From positions 1-64,000 of the forward strand of contig CAMAVQ010000006.1 in the NCBI GenBank assembly GCA_945861755.1: a stretch of DNA of 64,000 nucleotides, given 5' to 3'. The notes under the pieces were generated by a model that saw only the letters and a list, made by a program, of their open reading frames with translations, had not been told where the DNA came from and ran no database searches. Both the position numbers and the translations under genes were made by a program. The stretch is from Gemmatimonas phototrophica. Lineage in GTDB: Bacteria; Latescibacterota; UBA2968; UBA8231. This document shows positions 1-9,376 of this stretch, piece after piece (position 1 is the first letter of the stretch; every line of letters starts with the position of its first letter).

Positions 1-1
1 C

Positions 2-166
2 GGGTACAAGTTCACCAGCTCCCTGCCGGTGCAGGTGCTCAAGGTGCTGGCCCCCAAACTCATGCCCCTGATCGAGCGGGCCTACAAAGAAGAGCCGCTG
101 CAGGCCCACGCCAAGCCCGCTCTGCCTCTTCCTCCTGCCCCCGTGGTTCCGCCGGATTCTCTTTAG
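2..166 (+). CDS. C-terminal fragment of a CDS truncated by the window edge, product unknown
   Basis: Open frame from the first bases: GYKFTSSLPVQVLKVLAPKLMPLIERAYKEEPLQAHAKPALPLPPAPVVPPDSL* ending at TAG ~166. Confidence 0.5.
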   Translation, partial: GYKFTSSLPVQVLKVLAPKLMPLIERAYKEEPLQAHAKPALPLPPAPVVPPDSL

Positions 167-187
167 CCGCTCACAACCTGTGTTCCC

Positions 188-232
188 AAAAAAGCAGCGG
201 CCGGTGGCTCGTGAAAGAGCCGCCGGCCGCTG
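188..232 (-). terminator. Intrinsic terminator downstream of the citrate synthase gene
   Basis: Stem cagcggccggtggctc / gagccgccggccgctg (one G-U-type mismatch) at 195-232, followed on the minus strand by TTTTTT (AAAAAA at 188-193). Confidence 0.8.
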
Positions 233-253
233 TCATATAAAGCGGAATGTGCG

Positions 254-1543
254 TTAGCCGCGTTTGTCGATCGGGGTGTAGACGCGCTGGGTAGGACCGG
301 TGTAGATCTGCCGGGGCCGGTGGATGCGCGACTTGGAGACAAAGCGGCCTTCTTGCCACTGGGCGATCCAGCCGGGCATACGGCCGATGGCGAACATCAC
401 GGTGAACATCGAGTGGGGAATGCCGATGGCCCGCAGGATCACCCCGCTGTAGAAATCGACATTGGGGTAGAGCTTGCGCTGGACAAAGTACTCGTCCTGC
501 AGGGCGGTGGCTTCCAATTCTTCAGCCAGCTCCAGCAGGGGGTCTTTCAGATGGAGCCTGGCCAACACGTTCTCGCAGGTCTTCTTGATGATCCGGGAGC
601 GCGGGTCGAAATTCTTGTAAACCGGGTGGCCAAAACCCATCAGGCGGATGCCGTTCTTTTTGTTCTTGACCTGTTGCATGAATTCTTTTACCGACATCTC
701 GGCGGCGCGGATTTCCTCCAGCATGTCTACCACCGCCACATTGGCCCCTCCGTGTAAGGGTCCCCACAGGGCGCACACGCCGGCGGCCACCGAGGCGAAG
801 AGGTTGGCACCGCTGCTGCCCACCATACGCACGGTGGAGGCGCTGCAGTTCTGCTCGTGGTCGGCGTGTAACAACAGGATCAGGTCCAGGGCCTTGACCA
901 GTTCCGGGTCCGGTTCGTACTCCTTGTAGGGCTGGCTGAACATCATGTGCAGGAAGTTGGCCGTGTACTTCTTGTCCGGGTGCGGGTAGATGGTGGGGAA
1001 GCCGTTGGCGTGCCGATAGGAGTAGGCGGCGATGGTGCGCACCTTGGCCATGATGCGGGCTGCGGCCTCCTGAAAGGAATTGTCGTCCTCGATTTCCAGC
1101 ATCTCTGGGTGGAAGCAGCTGAGGGCATTGAGCACCGCCGAGAGCACCGCCATGGGCGGGGAATTGGAAGGGAAGAGGTCGAAGTGGTGGCGGATGTCTT
1201 CGTGCAGGTTCTGGTGTTTGGTGAGCAGATCGCTAAAGGTGTTGAATTGGTTTTCAGTGGGTAATTCGCCCCAGATCAGCAGATAGGCGGTCTCGATAAA
1301 GCTGCTGTGCTCGGCCATCTGCTCGATGGGGATGCCCCGGTAGCGGAGGATCCCTTCTTCCCCATCGATGAAGGTGATCGCGCTCTTGCAAGAGCCGGTG
1401 TTGCGGTAGCCCTCGTCCAGGGTGATGTATCCGGTCTGGGCGCGCAGGGCGCTGATATCGACGCCCCGCTCGTTCTCGGTGCCGACGACGATGGGCAGGT
1501 CGATCGCCTTGTCGCCCAGTTGTAGGCGGGCAGTTTCGGGCAT
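254..1543 (-). CDS. gltA: Citrate synthase (type II, hexameric-like)
   Basis: ~429 aa from MPETARLQLGDKAIDLPIVVGTENERGVDIS after AGGAGG; citrate synthase motifs HADHEQNCSAST, GPLHGGANVAV, MGFGHPVYKNFDPR. Confidence 0.95.
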   Translation of the reverse strand: MPETARLQLGDKAIDLPIVVGTENERGVDISALRAQTGYITLDEGYRNTGSCKSAITFIDGEEGILRYRGIPIEQMAEHSSFIETAYLLIWGELPTENQFNTFSDLLTKHQNLHEDIRHHFDLFPSNSPPMAVLSAVLNALSCFHPEMLEIEDDNSFQEAAARIMAKVRTIAAYSYRHANGFPTIYPHPDKKYTANFLHMMFSQPYKEYEPDPELVKALDLILLLHADHEQNCSASTVRMVGSSGANLFASVAAGVCALWGPLHGGANVAVVDMLEEIRAAEMSVKEFMQQVKNKKNGIRLMGFGHPVYKNFDPRSRIIKKTCENVLARLHLKDPLLELAEELEATALQDEYFVQRKLYPNVDFYSGVILRAIGIPHSMFTVMFAIGRMPGWIAQWQEGRFVSKSRIHRPRQIYTGPTQRVYTPIDKRG

Positions 1544-1557
1544 CTGCGTTCCTCCTC

Positions 1558-2703
1558 TTATTTGACCCAGGTCATATCCTCGCCGCGCACCAGGAAGGAG
1601 CGCTCGTCCCAGCGACCCGGCCGCTCCACTGGCCACTGGCCCGATTCCACCGCCACGTCGAGCGGGTTGGCCCGTGTCTGCAGGGGCAGCTTCACTCGCT
1701 CGCGCATCCGCGCCGATTCGTACACCCCCATCATGATCTCCAGCGCCGCCCTGCCGTGTTTGGCTTCGCCGCGGTAGTCCTCGATCTTGCCTTCGAGCCA
1801 CTCGCAGATGGCATAGGCCTGGCGCACGAAGGCGTCGCCGTAGCCGACGCGGGTTTTCTCGGTAGGCTCGAACACCTGCCAGCCGGCTTTCTTCGAGGTC
1901 ATGTATTTGAGGCTATTGTCGTTGATTTCCATCATGCCTTCGGCACCGTAGATGGAGCAGTTGATACCGCCCCAGGTGCCCAGCTCGTTCTCGATAACCC
2001 CTTCGACCCCATTGGGGAAACCGATGATGCCGCTGCAGCGGTCCTCGACGCGGTGGCCGAAGATATAGTGGTCGGTCTTGCGCTCCACCTGGCCCATCAC
2101 CCATTCGGCCTGGGGATCACCCTGCACGTAGCGCTGGAAGTCGATGCAGTGGGTGCCCCAGTTGAGCATGCCCTGCAACACCGTGGACCACAGCCGGCGC
2201 GGCTGGCCGATGGCCCCGTCCAGCAGCAGGCGTCGGGCCTCTTCCCAGGCCGAATAGAAGCGCCGCTGATGGCCGATGGCCAGTTTGACGTTGTTGCGCT
2301 GGGCGGCGATGATCATCTGCTCGGCTTCACCCACGGAGGCGGCCATCGGCTTTTCGCAGAGCACCAGCTTGGGCTGGCGGGCGCAGGCGGCGATGGTCAT
2401 CTCCGCGTGCTGGGGGTCCCAGGAGCAGACGCTGACGATGTCGAGATTTTCTTTGTCGAGCATCTCGCGGTAGTCTAGATAGCGCTTGGCAGGGGGGACA
2501 CCGAAATCCTCGCCGTAGGCCTTGAGGGAACCGGGATGGATGTCTCCCAGGGCGACAATCTGGGTGTGCTCACACTCGCTCCAGCCCCGCCCGTGCTCGC
2601 GGGCGATGCGGCCACTGGCGATCACGCCGACGCGGTACTTGGCTTTTCTGGTGGGGCGGGCCTTGGTGGTGGCGGCCTTGCCGGTGCGGGGTTTGGGGGG
2701 CAC
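1558..2703 (-). CDS. Gfo/Idh/MocA family oxidoreductase
   Basis: YRVGVIASGRIAREHGRGW Rossmann start, CEKPMA motif, GTG start after an RBS. Confidence 0.88.
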   Translation of the reverse strand: MPPKPRTGKAATTKARPTRKAKYRVGVIASGRIAREHGRGWSECEHTQIVALGDIHPGSLKAYGEDFGVPPAKRYLDYREMLDKENLDIVSVCSWDPQHAEMTIAACARQPKLVLCEKPMAASVGEAEQMIIAAQRNNVKLAIGHQRRFYSAWEEARRLLLDGAIGQPRRLWSTVLQGMLNWGTHCIDFQRYVQGDPQAEWVMGQVERKTDHYIFGHRVEDRCSGIIGFPNGVEGVIENELGTWGGINCSIYGAEGMMEINDNSLKYMTSKKAGWQVFEPTEKTRVGYGDAFVRQAYAICEWLEGKIEDYRGEAKHGRAALEIMMGVYESARMRERVKLPLQTRANPLDVAVESGQWPVERPGRWDERSFLVRGEDMTWVK

Positions 2704-2788
2704 TTCGTGCTCCTTTCGGATAAGGGCAGCAGGGAAAAGGAAAGATTTTTTCAGCAGACCAAAATAGTAGCCCCCCAAAGAATCCCTG

Positions 2789-5089
2789 TCAATGCCCCGG
2801 CGCAGGTCGGGCGCAGCGAAAGCCGATCGTGTAGTCGAAGCCCTGCCAAGGGTCATAGGCCAGGCGGTTGCTCAGGGCGTAGATGTGGGTGTTCTGGTCG
2901 GCCAGCGAGCCGCCGCGCAGCACCTTCAGCCCCTCGGCGCCAGGGTCGGTATTGCGCGGATCGAGGGCCGGGGCGCGCTGGTAGTAGTCGCGTTCGTACC
3001 AGTCGTCCACCCACTCCCACACATTGCCGGCCAGGTCCATGACCCCGTAGGGACTGGCGCCGGCGGGTTTGGTTCCCACCGGCCAGGTGCTGTCCTGGCC
3101 GCAGCCGTCGCCCCCGTCGTCGATCACGGCCCGCTCGCAGGAGGGCTGCTCGTCGCCCCAGGGGTAGACCCGGCCGTCGCCGCCGCCGGCCTTTTCCCAT
3201 TCGGCCTCGGTGGGCAGCCGCTTGCCGGCCCACCGGCAGAACTGGTCGGCCTGGTTCCAGTTCACCGCGTTGACCGGATGGTGATCCCGGTCGGGTTTGT
3301 CCCAGTTGGTATAGCCCCCATCAAAGGGCAGGCGGTAGGCCGCCCCGCCGCTGTAGGGCCGGGTGCATTGCCCGGTTTCGACGCAGGCGCGGTACTGGGC
3401 CACACTCACCTCGTATTTGTCGAGGTAATAGGCGCTCAGATAGACCGGGCGCCGGGGGCGTTCGTCGCCCTGGCCCCGATCAAAGCCCATGAAAAATTCG
3501 CCGGCGGGGATGAGCACCATCTCGTCAGTGGAGGCCGGGGCCGTGGGGAGGGTGTCGCCCTCGGCGGCTCTGGCCATGCGGTTGCGCACCAGCCAGTCGC
3601 TGACCCCCAGCAGGGCGGCCTCCCCGGCAGGGGGGACGACGGAGGGGGTGGGGGACTGAGGGTCGGCAGAGCGGACGCAGCGCACCCCGATATAAGGGTA
3701 CCAGCGCAGCGGGCGGAAGCGGTAGCGGTTGGCCCCCCGCAGATCGGGATCGGGATCGACATAGTGCCAGGAATTGCCGCGCAGCCCTTTGTGCGTGGCA
3801 GGCTCCTGGTTGCGCGGATTGCGTTGGGGGCTGTGGACATAGTAGTCGGACTGGTACCAGTCGTCCACCCACTCCCACACATTGCCGGCTAGGTCCCGCG
3901 CTCCGTAGACGCTGGTATCGGCCTGCCGCGTGGCCACCGGCCCGGTGCCGTCATAGCCGCAGCCCAGGCCCAGGCCCGCCCGCATCATCACCGCCCGATC
4001 GCAGTTCCCGGCGCCGCCGGGCGGTTCGTCTCCCCAGGGATAGATCTTGCCGGCACTGCCGCGCGCCGCCTTTTCCCACTCGGCCTCGGTGGGCAGGCGC
4101 AGGCCCGCCCACTGACAGTAGCGCTGGGCCTCGTACCAGCTCAGGCAGTTGGCCGGGTGGTCGTCGCGCTCTTTCACTCCCCAGTTGCAGGCCTGGCCCT
4201 GGGCAGGTTCGAGGCAAACGCCGGCTTCCACACAAGCGCGGTACCGGGCCACGGTGACTTCCTGGGCTTCCACATAGTAGGGGTCTAGAAAGACCCGGTG
4301 CTCGGGACTTTCGTCCTGGTACAGCGGGCTGCCCATGGTGAACCATCCTCCCGGCACCCCCAAGAGCAGGGAAGTCTGATCGCCGGGCAGCGCGAGCAGC
4401 ATCTGGTCGGGTTCGACCTGGAAGTGAGGGTCAAAGCCGGGGCTGCAGGGATCTACGCCGGGCAGCGTCAGGGAGCGGATGGCCGGACCCTGCACCTGCA
4501 CGGTGTACTCTCCGCATCCGCGCGACTCGACAGCCGATTTGGGCGCCCTGGAGGGGACGCCGTCGGTCAAGGTGAGCTTGCGGGTGGCCTGGTACGCACC
4601 GGTCTCCAGGTGGTACAAGTACACGCCGGCCCCGGCCCCCCTCCCCTGGTCGTCGCGACCGTCCCAGACGGGCTGGTGCCTGCCTGCCGGCAGCTCTTGG
4701 TCCAGCAGCCGGCGCACCGGGCGGCCCAGCGCATCGAAGAGCAGCAGCCGCACCGGGCCGGCCTCAGCCAGGTCAAAGGGCAGGGTGACCGAAGGGTTGA
4801 AGGGGTTGGGATAGGCCCAGCCCAGGGCGGTGTGGGTCGGCAGCGGGGGCGTTTCTCCCACAACGGTGAAGGGATCGGGAAGGGAGAGGCGGTAGGTCCC
4901 GCCGGTGTCGGCCTGCGCTGCGTAGACCATGCCCGTGGCCTGCGCGATATAGTGCACCTGGGCGTAGGGCACGGGCTGGCTGTCCAGGCTGAGGGTGATG
5001 GTGCCGGTGAGTTCGGCGCTCAAGGCCGGGGCGCTGAGGAGCAGGAGAAGAAGCGGGAGTTTTGCCCTAAGTGCGCTGAGGAAGTACAT
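2789..5089 (-). CDS. Secreted protein with a FlgD-Ig-like domain and two SUMF1 (formylglycine-generating enzyme-like) domains
   Basis: Signal peptide MYFLSALRAKLPLLLLLLSAPALSA; YPNPFNPSVTLPFDL...WDGRDDQGRGAGAGVYLYHLE; two copies of RLPTEAEWEKA...DLAGNVWEWVDDWY. Confidence 0.88.
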   Translation of the reverse strand: MYFLSALRAKLPLLLLLLSAPALSAELTGTITLSLDSQPVPYAQVHYIAQATGMVYAAQADTGGTYRLSLPDPFTVVGETPPLPTHTALGWAYPNPFNPSVTLPFDLAEAGPVRLLLFDALGRPVRRLLDQELPAGRHQPVWDGRDDQGRGAGAGVYLYHLETGAYQATRKLTLTDGVPSRAPKSAVESRGCGEYTVQVQGPAIRSLTLPGVDPCSPGFDPHFQVEPDQMLLALPGDQTSLLLGVPGGWFTMGSPLYQDESPEHRVFLDPYYVEAQEVTVARYRACVEAGVCLEPAQGQACNWGVKERDDHPANCLSWYEAQRYCQWAGLRLPTEAEWEKAARGSAGKIYPWGDEPPGGAGNCDRAVMMRAGLGLGCGYDGTGPVATRQADTSVYGARDLAGNVWEWVDDWYQSDYYVHSPQRNPRNQEPATHKGLRGNSWHYVDPDPDLRGANRYRFRPLRWYPYIGVRCVRSADPQSPTPSVVPPAGEAALLGVSDWLVRNRMARAAEGDTLPTAPASTDEMVLIPAGEFFMGFDRGQGDERPRRPVYLSAYYLDKYEVSVAQYRACVETGQCTRPYSGGAAYRLPFDGGYTNWDKPDRDHHPVNAVNWNQADQFCRWAGKRLPTEAEWEKAGGGDGRVYPWGDEQPSCERAVIDDGGDGCGQDSTWPVGTKPAGASPYGVMDLAGNVWEWVDDWYERDYYQRAPALDPRNTDPGAEGLKVLRGGSLADQNTHIYALSNRLAYDPWQGFDYTIGFRCARPAPGH

Positions 5090-5107
5090 GTTGCTTAATA
5101 TATAACT

Positions 5108-6790
5108 ATGTCGCGCATAAGACAGTTTCGCGGATGGCTGCTCGGGGCAGGCTGGGTGGCGCTGTGGGGTCTGGTCTGGCTCTGCTACCAGGCCTGGGGC
5201 CATCAGCTGGTGCAGGGAATGTACGGGCAGACCCTGCCGGTGGTCTTCCTGAATCAGCTCATCAAGCGGCAGGCGCTCCACCCGCTCGACTACTACACCT
5301 ACAAGGCCGATAGAGCGGTGCAGAGTCTGGTCCTGCTGGGGCTGGGCAGCGGCGTGTTGGCCGCAGGGTATGGGTGGGCGCGCCGGCACTGGCCCGGCGC
5401 GCTGTGGGCCCGGCCCTGGTGGGGGGCGCTCTTGCTCTCGACCCTGGGGTACTGGTTGATCTATCTGCTCCAGATCCCCCTTTTCCAGCTGCTGCCCCAC
5501 TGGTTCTGGTCCCTGGGGTTGACGCCGCTGCCCTGGTGGTGGCTGGGCCTGCCGCTCCTGCCGCTCTCGGGCTGGCTGGTCCGCCAGGTGCTGGGCCAAC
5601 CGGGTCGGGTGGGGCGCAACCTGCTTCTGCTGATCCTGGGCGGATATTTGTTGCAGCAAGATCTGGCCTGGATGGAGGGCCGCGGCCTGGCTGGCCTGAG
5701 CGACCGGCTGGGTGGCGAGGGCGGGCATGGGCGGCTGGTCCAGGCGGCGGTGGCCCAGCCCAGCGGCTGGCGGGTGCTCACCCAGTACGAAGAGCTGCTG
5801 GACAGCGGCGAACTGAGTCCCTTCCCACATGCCACCCGGCCGCCCGGTCAGTTGCTCTTCCTGATGGAGGTGGATCGGCTGGCCGGCGTCCTGGATTCTG
5901 CCACCGAAGACCGGGCACTGCGGCTGGCGCGCCTGGCCGCCTGGATCTTTCCGCTGCTCAGCTACCTGGTGCTCATCCCCCTGTTCTATCTATGCCGGCT
6001 CTATATGGACGAAATGGGGGCTTGGATACCGGTCCTGCTCTACCTCTTGGTGCCCAGCACCGCCCTCATCACCCTGCACTTGGACCAGTGCCTGTTTCCG
6101 CTGGTGGCCTGGAGCTGCGCGGGGCTCTATGCCTGGGGCCTGCGGCGAGGCTGGTGGGGGGCGGCCCTGGGTGCCGGGCTGCTCTTTTATCTGGGGCTCT
6201 TTCTGTCCTTCGGCCTGGCGGCCTTGGGGGGGGTGCTGGGCGTCCTGCACCTGCAGGTGGCCCGGGAGGCCGGCCGCAGCCTGTGGCGCACCGCCGCGTT
6301 GGCCGGGGCGGGTTTTCTGGGACTGGCGCTGATTTTTTGGGGCTGTTTTGATTACGACCTGCTGCAGCGCTACAGCCGGGCCATGGACGCCCACCAGCAC
6401 TTTAAGGGCGTGGAGTGGGGTGTTGGGCAGATCCTCTACTGCGCGTTGCTCAACCTCGTCGAGTTCGGGGTGTGGTGCGGGCTCCCCCTGGTGCTGCTCT
6501 GTGCTGCGCAGCTGCGGGCGGTCTGGTCGCGGCGCGGGGGGTGGAACTGGGGAGCGGAGGAGGCCTGGGCCTTGGCGCTGGTGCTGACCCTGGGAGGCCT
6601 GGCCCTCTTTGGCAGGACCGCCGGGGAAACGGCGCGGCTGTGGATTTTTTTGCTGCCCCTGGTGCTGGTGGCAGCAGCCCAATGCCTGGCCCGGATGGTT
6701 GCGCCGGTGCGGGAGCGGGCGGTGGTGCTGGTGGTCGTCTTACAATTGGTCACCGTCGTGGTGCTGAAGCGCTGTCAGGATTTTTTTTAG
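5108..6790 (+). CDS. Polytopic membrane protein, possible GT-C type glycosyltransferase
   Basis: 560 aa, many hydrophobic segments; HATRPPGQLLF resembles the HPPG loop of GT39/GT-C enzymes. Confidence 0.6.
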   Translation: MSRIRQFRGWLLGAGWVALWGLVWLCYQAWGHQLVQGMYGQTLPVVFLNQLIKRQALHPLDYYTYKADRAVQSLVLLGLGSGVLAAGYGWARRHWPGALWARPWWGALLLSTLGYWLIYLLQIPLFQLLPHWFWSLGLTPLPWWWLGLPLLPLSGWLVRQVLGQPGRVGRNLLLLILGGYLLQQDLAWMEGRGLAGLSDRLGGEGGHGRLVQAAVAQPSGWRVLTQYEELLDSGELSPFPHATRPPGQLLFLMEVDRLAGVLDSATEDRALRLARLAAWIFPLLSYLVLIPLFYLCRLYMDEMGAWIPVLLYLLVPSTALITLHLDQCLFPLVAWSCAGLYAWGLRRGWWGAALGAGLLFYLGLFLSFGLAALGGVLGVLHLQVAREAGRSLWRTAALAGAGFLGLALIFWGCFDYDLLQRYSRAMDAHQHFKGVEWGVGQILYCALLNLVEFGVWCGLPLVLLCAAQLRAVWSRRGGWNWGAEEAWALALVLTLGGLALFGRTAGETARLWIFLLPLVLVAAAQCLARMVAPVRERAVVLVVVLQLVTVVVLKRCQDFF

Positions 6791-6901
6791 CCGAAGGCCG
6801 GCTGAATTTGTCTGGCCCGGACGCTTTGTCTATATCTCTTAAGAAGAAGGATTCAACGCCCCATCAACACCGTTTTTACCTCCCGGGAAAGAACGCCGCT
6901 C

Positions 6902-7882
6902 ATGTCTGTTCCGGCATCGACCCAAAAAGTCCTGGACATCCCCGCCCAGCAGCTGGCCATCCGGCTGTCGCTGGGGGTGGGCTTGCTGATGTTTCTGGGG
7001 AAGACTTTCGCCTATTACCTCACAGGTTCGGCCGCCATTTTCTCGGACGCGGCCGAGTCCGTGGTCCATGTGGCGGCGGTGGGTTTTGCGGCCTTCAGCC
7101 TCTGGCTCAGCCTGAAGCCGGCCGACGAGAGCCATCCGTACGGCCACGAGAAGATCAACTTCTTCTCGGCCGGTTTCGAAGGGGCGATGATTGTGATCGC
7201 TGCGGTGTTCATCATTTTCTCGGCGATTGGCAAATGGATGGCGGGGTTACACCTGGAGAGGCTGGGGGAAGGTACGCTGATCGTCGGTGGCGCGGCGCTG
7301 ATCAACGGGGCGCTGGGAGGGTACCTGGTCTGGCTGGGCAAGCGGCAGGGTTCGCTGATTCTGGAGGCCAACGGCAAACACGTGCTCACCGACGCCTATA
7401 CCAGCGTCGGGGTGGTCGGCGGGCTCTGCCTGACCTTGGCGACCGGCTGGCTGCCCTTCGACCCCATCCTCGCCATCTTGATGGCCTTCAATATCCTCTG
7501 GTCGGGCGGCAAACTCATGCGCCAGGCTTTTGGTGGGCTGATGGACGAACGGGATTTGCAGTTGGACCAGGCGGTGCGCGGGGTGTTGGCGCAGGGGGTG
7601 CCCGGGGAGGTGGTCGAATACCATGGGCTGCGCCACCGCCATTCGGGCAACAGCATCTTCATCGACGTACACCTGCTCTTCCGCGAGGACGTGTCGCTGC
7701 GGCGGGCCCACATCGCCGCCACCCGGATCGAGGAGCAGATCGCTGCGGCCCTGCAGCCCCAGCAAGTGGTGGTGACTACTCACCTGGAATGCGCCGAAGG
7801 GCACGGCAACCACCACCCTCCCATAGCGGGAGGAACCAGCCGCGAAATATTTAACCTAGCGGAAGACGACCGGCAGGCCTGA
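6902..7882 (+). CDS. Cation diffusion facilitator (CDF) family transporter
   Basis: SAAIFSDAAESVVHV and HPYGHEKINFF; CDF-type cytoplasmic C-terminal domain (HGLRHRHSGNSIFIDVHLLF). Confidence 0.9.
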   Translation: MSVPASTQKVLDIPAQQLAIRLSLGVGLLMFLGKTFAYYLTGSAAIFSDAAESVVHVAAVGFAAFSLWLSLKPADESHPYGHEKINFFSAGFEGAMIVIAAVFIIFSAIGKWMAGLHLERLGEGTLIVGGAALINGALGGYLVWLGKRQGSLILEANGKHVLTDAYTSVGVVGGLCLTLATGWLPFDPILAILMAFNILWSGGKLMRQAFGGLMDERDLQLDQAVRGVLAQGVPGEVVEYHGLRHRHSGNSIFIDVHLLFREDVSLRRAHIAATRIEEQIAAALQPQQVVVTTHLECAEGHGNHHPPIAGGTSREIFNLAEDDRQA

Positions 7883-7900
7883 TCTTTCCGGGGCACCGGC

Positions 7901-9325
7901 TCAGCCGGTCGGCGCTTTGCTCCGGCTGGCCAGGGCGACCAGGCCGAAGAGGATCCCAAAGACCAGGGTGAAGCGGCCGTTGAGCAGGGCCCCGTCGCTC
8001 AGGCCCATCACACCCATCCCCACCAAAGTGGCGATCAAACCTCCCATGAAAGCGCGCCGGGCCAGGTCGGCGCTGTGCTCAAAGGCGTGGCGCGCCAGAC
8101 CCCAGATGCGCCAGCCCATCCAGCCAAAGGCCAGCAGCCCCAGCAACCCCATCTTGAGCAGCAGGGATAGGTATAAACTATCCAGTGACAAGGTGGTCCA
8201 GGTCTCGAAGCGCCCCAACTCCGGATTGAAGTTCAAATAGGTCAGGGTGGTGCCCTGGCCGTTGCCGACCAGGGGATGCCGGAGGATCTTCTGCAGCGCG
8301 GCGGTGTAACCTAAGAGGCGGCTGGCCACATCGACGCTGAGTTCGTCTGCCACCAAGGTGCGCGAGCGGGCCAGGGCATGGGCGCCGATAGAGGCCCCGG
8401 TCAGGCGCTGAAAGAAGAAGGCCGTGCTCACCAGCAGGGCCACGATGCCGAAGGTGGACATCAGCGTTCGGCCCAGCCGGCGCTGGGCCAAGGGTTGGCT
8501 GAGGTACTGCAGCCATACCGTGGTGATGAGGCCCAAGGCAAAGGCCACCCACATCCCCCGCCGCATGGTCAGCACCAGGGCCAGGCCGGTGGGCAAGAAG
8601 TACACAAAGAGCAACCAGCGCGGGTACGGGCCGCAGTTGTAGAGGAAGCAGTTGATGGCAAAGAGCAGCGCGATGGGCAGGATGAGCCCATGCAGACCAG
8701 CCACCCGGGTGAAGTTAGTACCGGTAGAAAGGTCGAGGGCGCCGGCGAATTCGAGGATGTACTCGGCGCTGACTACCAGGCCGGCCAGCAGCAGCACTGG
8801 CAGGAAGAGCCGCACCGCGTCGCGCTCTTCGGCGAACTGGGTGACCAAAAAGAAGATGGCGTAATAGAGCGGGTAACGCACGTCGCGGACGATCTGCGAG
8901 TGGGGGTTGTCCAATAACACCCCGACCAGGGCGGAGAAGAGCGCCACCGCCAGAAAGACCAGTACCGGCAGATCGGCGGCGGTGAGGCGCAGGGAGAGGC
9001 CGCGCCGGTAGCAGAGATCGATCAGGGAAAAGACCATGACGCCCAGGAAGAGTCCCTCCTGGGGGTACAGGCCGCCGGGCAGTTGCAGGTCCAGCAGCAC
9101 CTCGGCAGGCATTACGATGTTAAAGAAGAAAAGGATGAGCAGGGCGCGCTGCACCGAGAAGAGCGCCAGCCCCAGTCCCAGGACTGCGGCGCTGAGGGCC
9201 CAGGCGTATTGGCCCAGCCACAACGCCGGCAACACCACCAGCCCCACCTGGGCCAGGCAGACCAGGGCGATCAGCCGCCAATTGTCCGGGCGCAACCAGC
9301 CTCCTTTAGCAGCCAGGATGTTCAT
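7901..9325 (-). CDS. O-antigen ligase/polymerase-like membrane protein
   Basis: Multiple TM segments; Wzy/WaaL-like region ...HPLVGNGQGTTLTYLNFNPELGRFETWTTLSLDSLYLSLLLKMGLLGLLAF. Confidence 0.75.
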   Translation of the reverse strand: MNILAAKGGWLRPDNWRLIALVCLAQVGLVVLPALWLGQYAWALSAAVLGLGLALFSVQRALLILFFFNIVMPAEVLLDLQLPGGLYPQEGLFLGVMVFSLIDLCYRRGLSLRLTAADLPVLVFLAVALFSALVGVLLDNPHSQIVRDVRYPLYYAIFFLVTQFAEERDAVRLFLPVLLLAGLVVSAEYILEFAGALDLSTGTNFTRVAGLHGLILPIALLFAINCFLYNCGPYPRWLLFVYFLPTGLALVLTMRRGMWVAFALGLITTVWLQYLSQPLAQRRLGRTLMSTFGIVALLVSTAFFFQRLTGASIGAHALARSRTLVADELSVDVASRLLGYTAALQKILRHPLVGNGQGTTLTYLNFNPELGRFETWTTLSLDSLYLSLLLKMGLLGLLAFGWMGWRIWGLARHAFEHSADLARRAFMGGLIATLVGMGVMGLSDGALLNGRFTLVFGILFGLVALASRSKAPTG

Positions 9326-9376
9326 CGGCGCGCGCTTTCTGGACAAGGGGCAGTCGGATTTGTATTCTCATTTTGT

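Noticed and set aside
1544-1801. N-terminal extension of the citrate synthase ORF to 1801
   Set aside because: It runs through the Gfo/Idh/MocA gene; a good RBS and a typical citrate synthase N-terminus start at ~1543.
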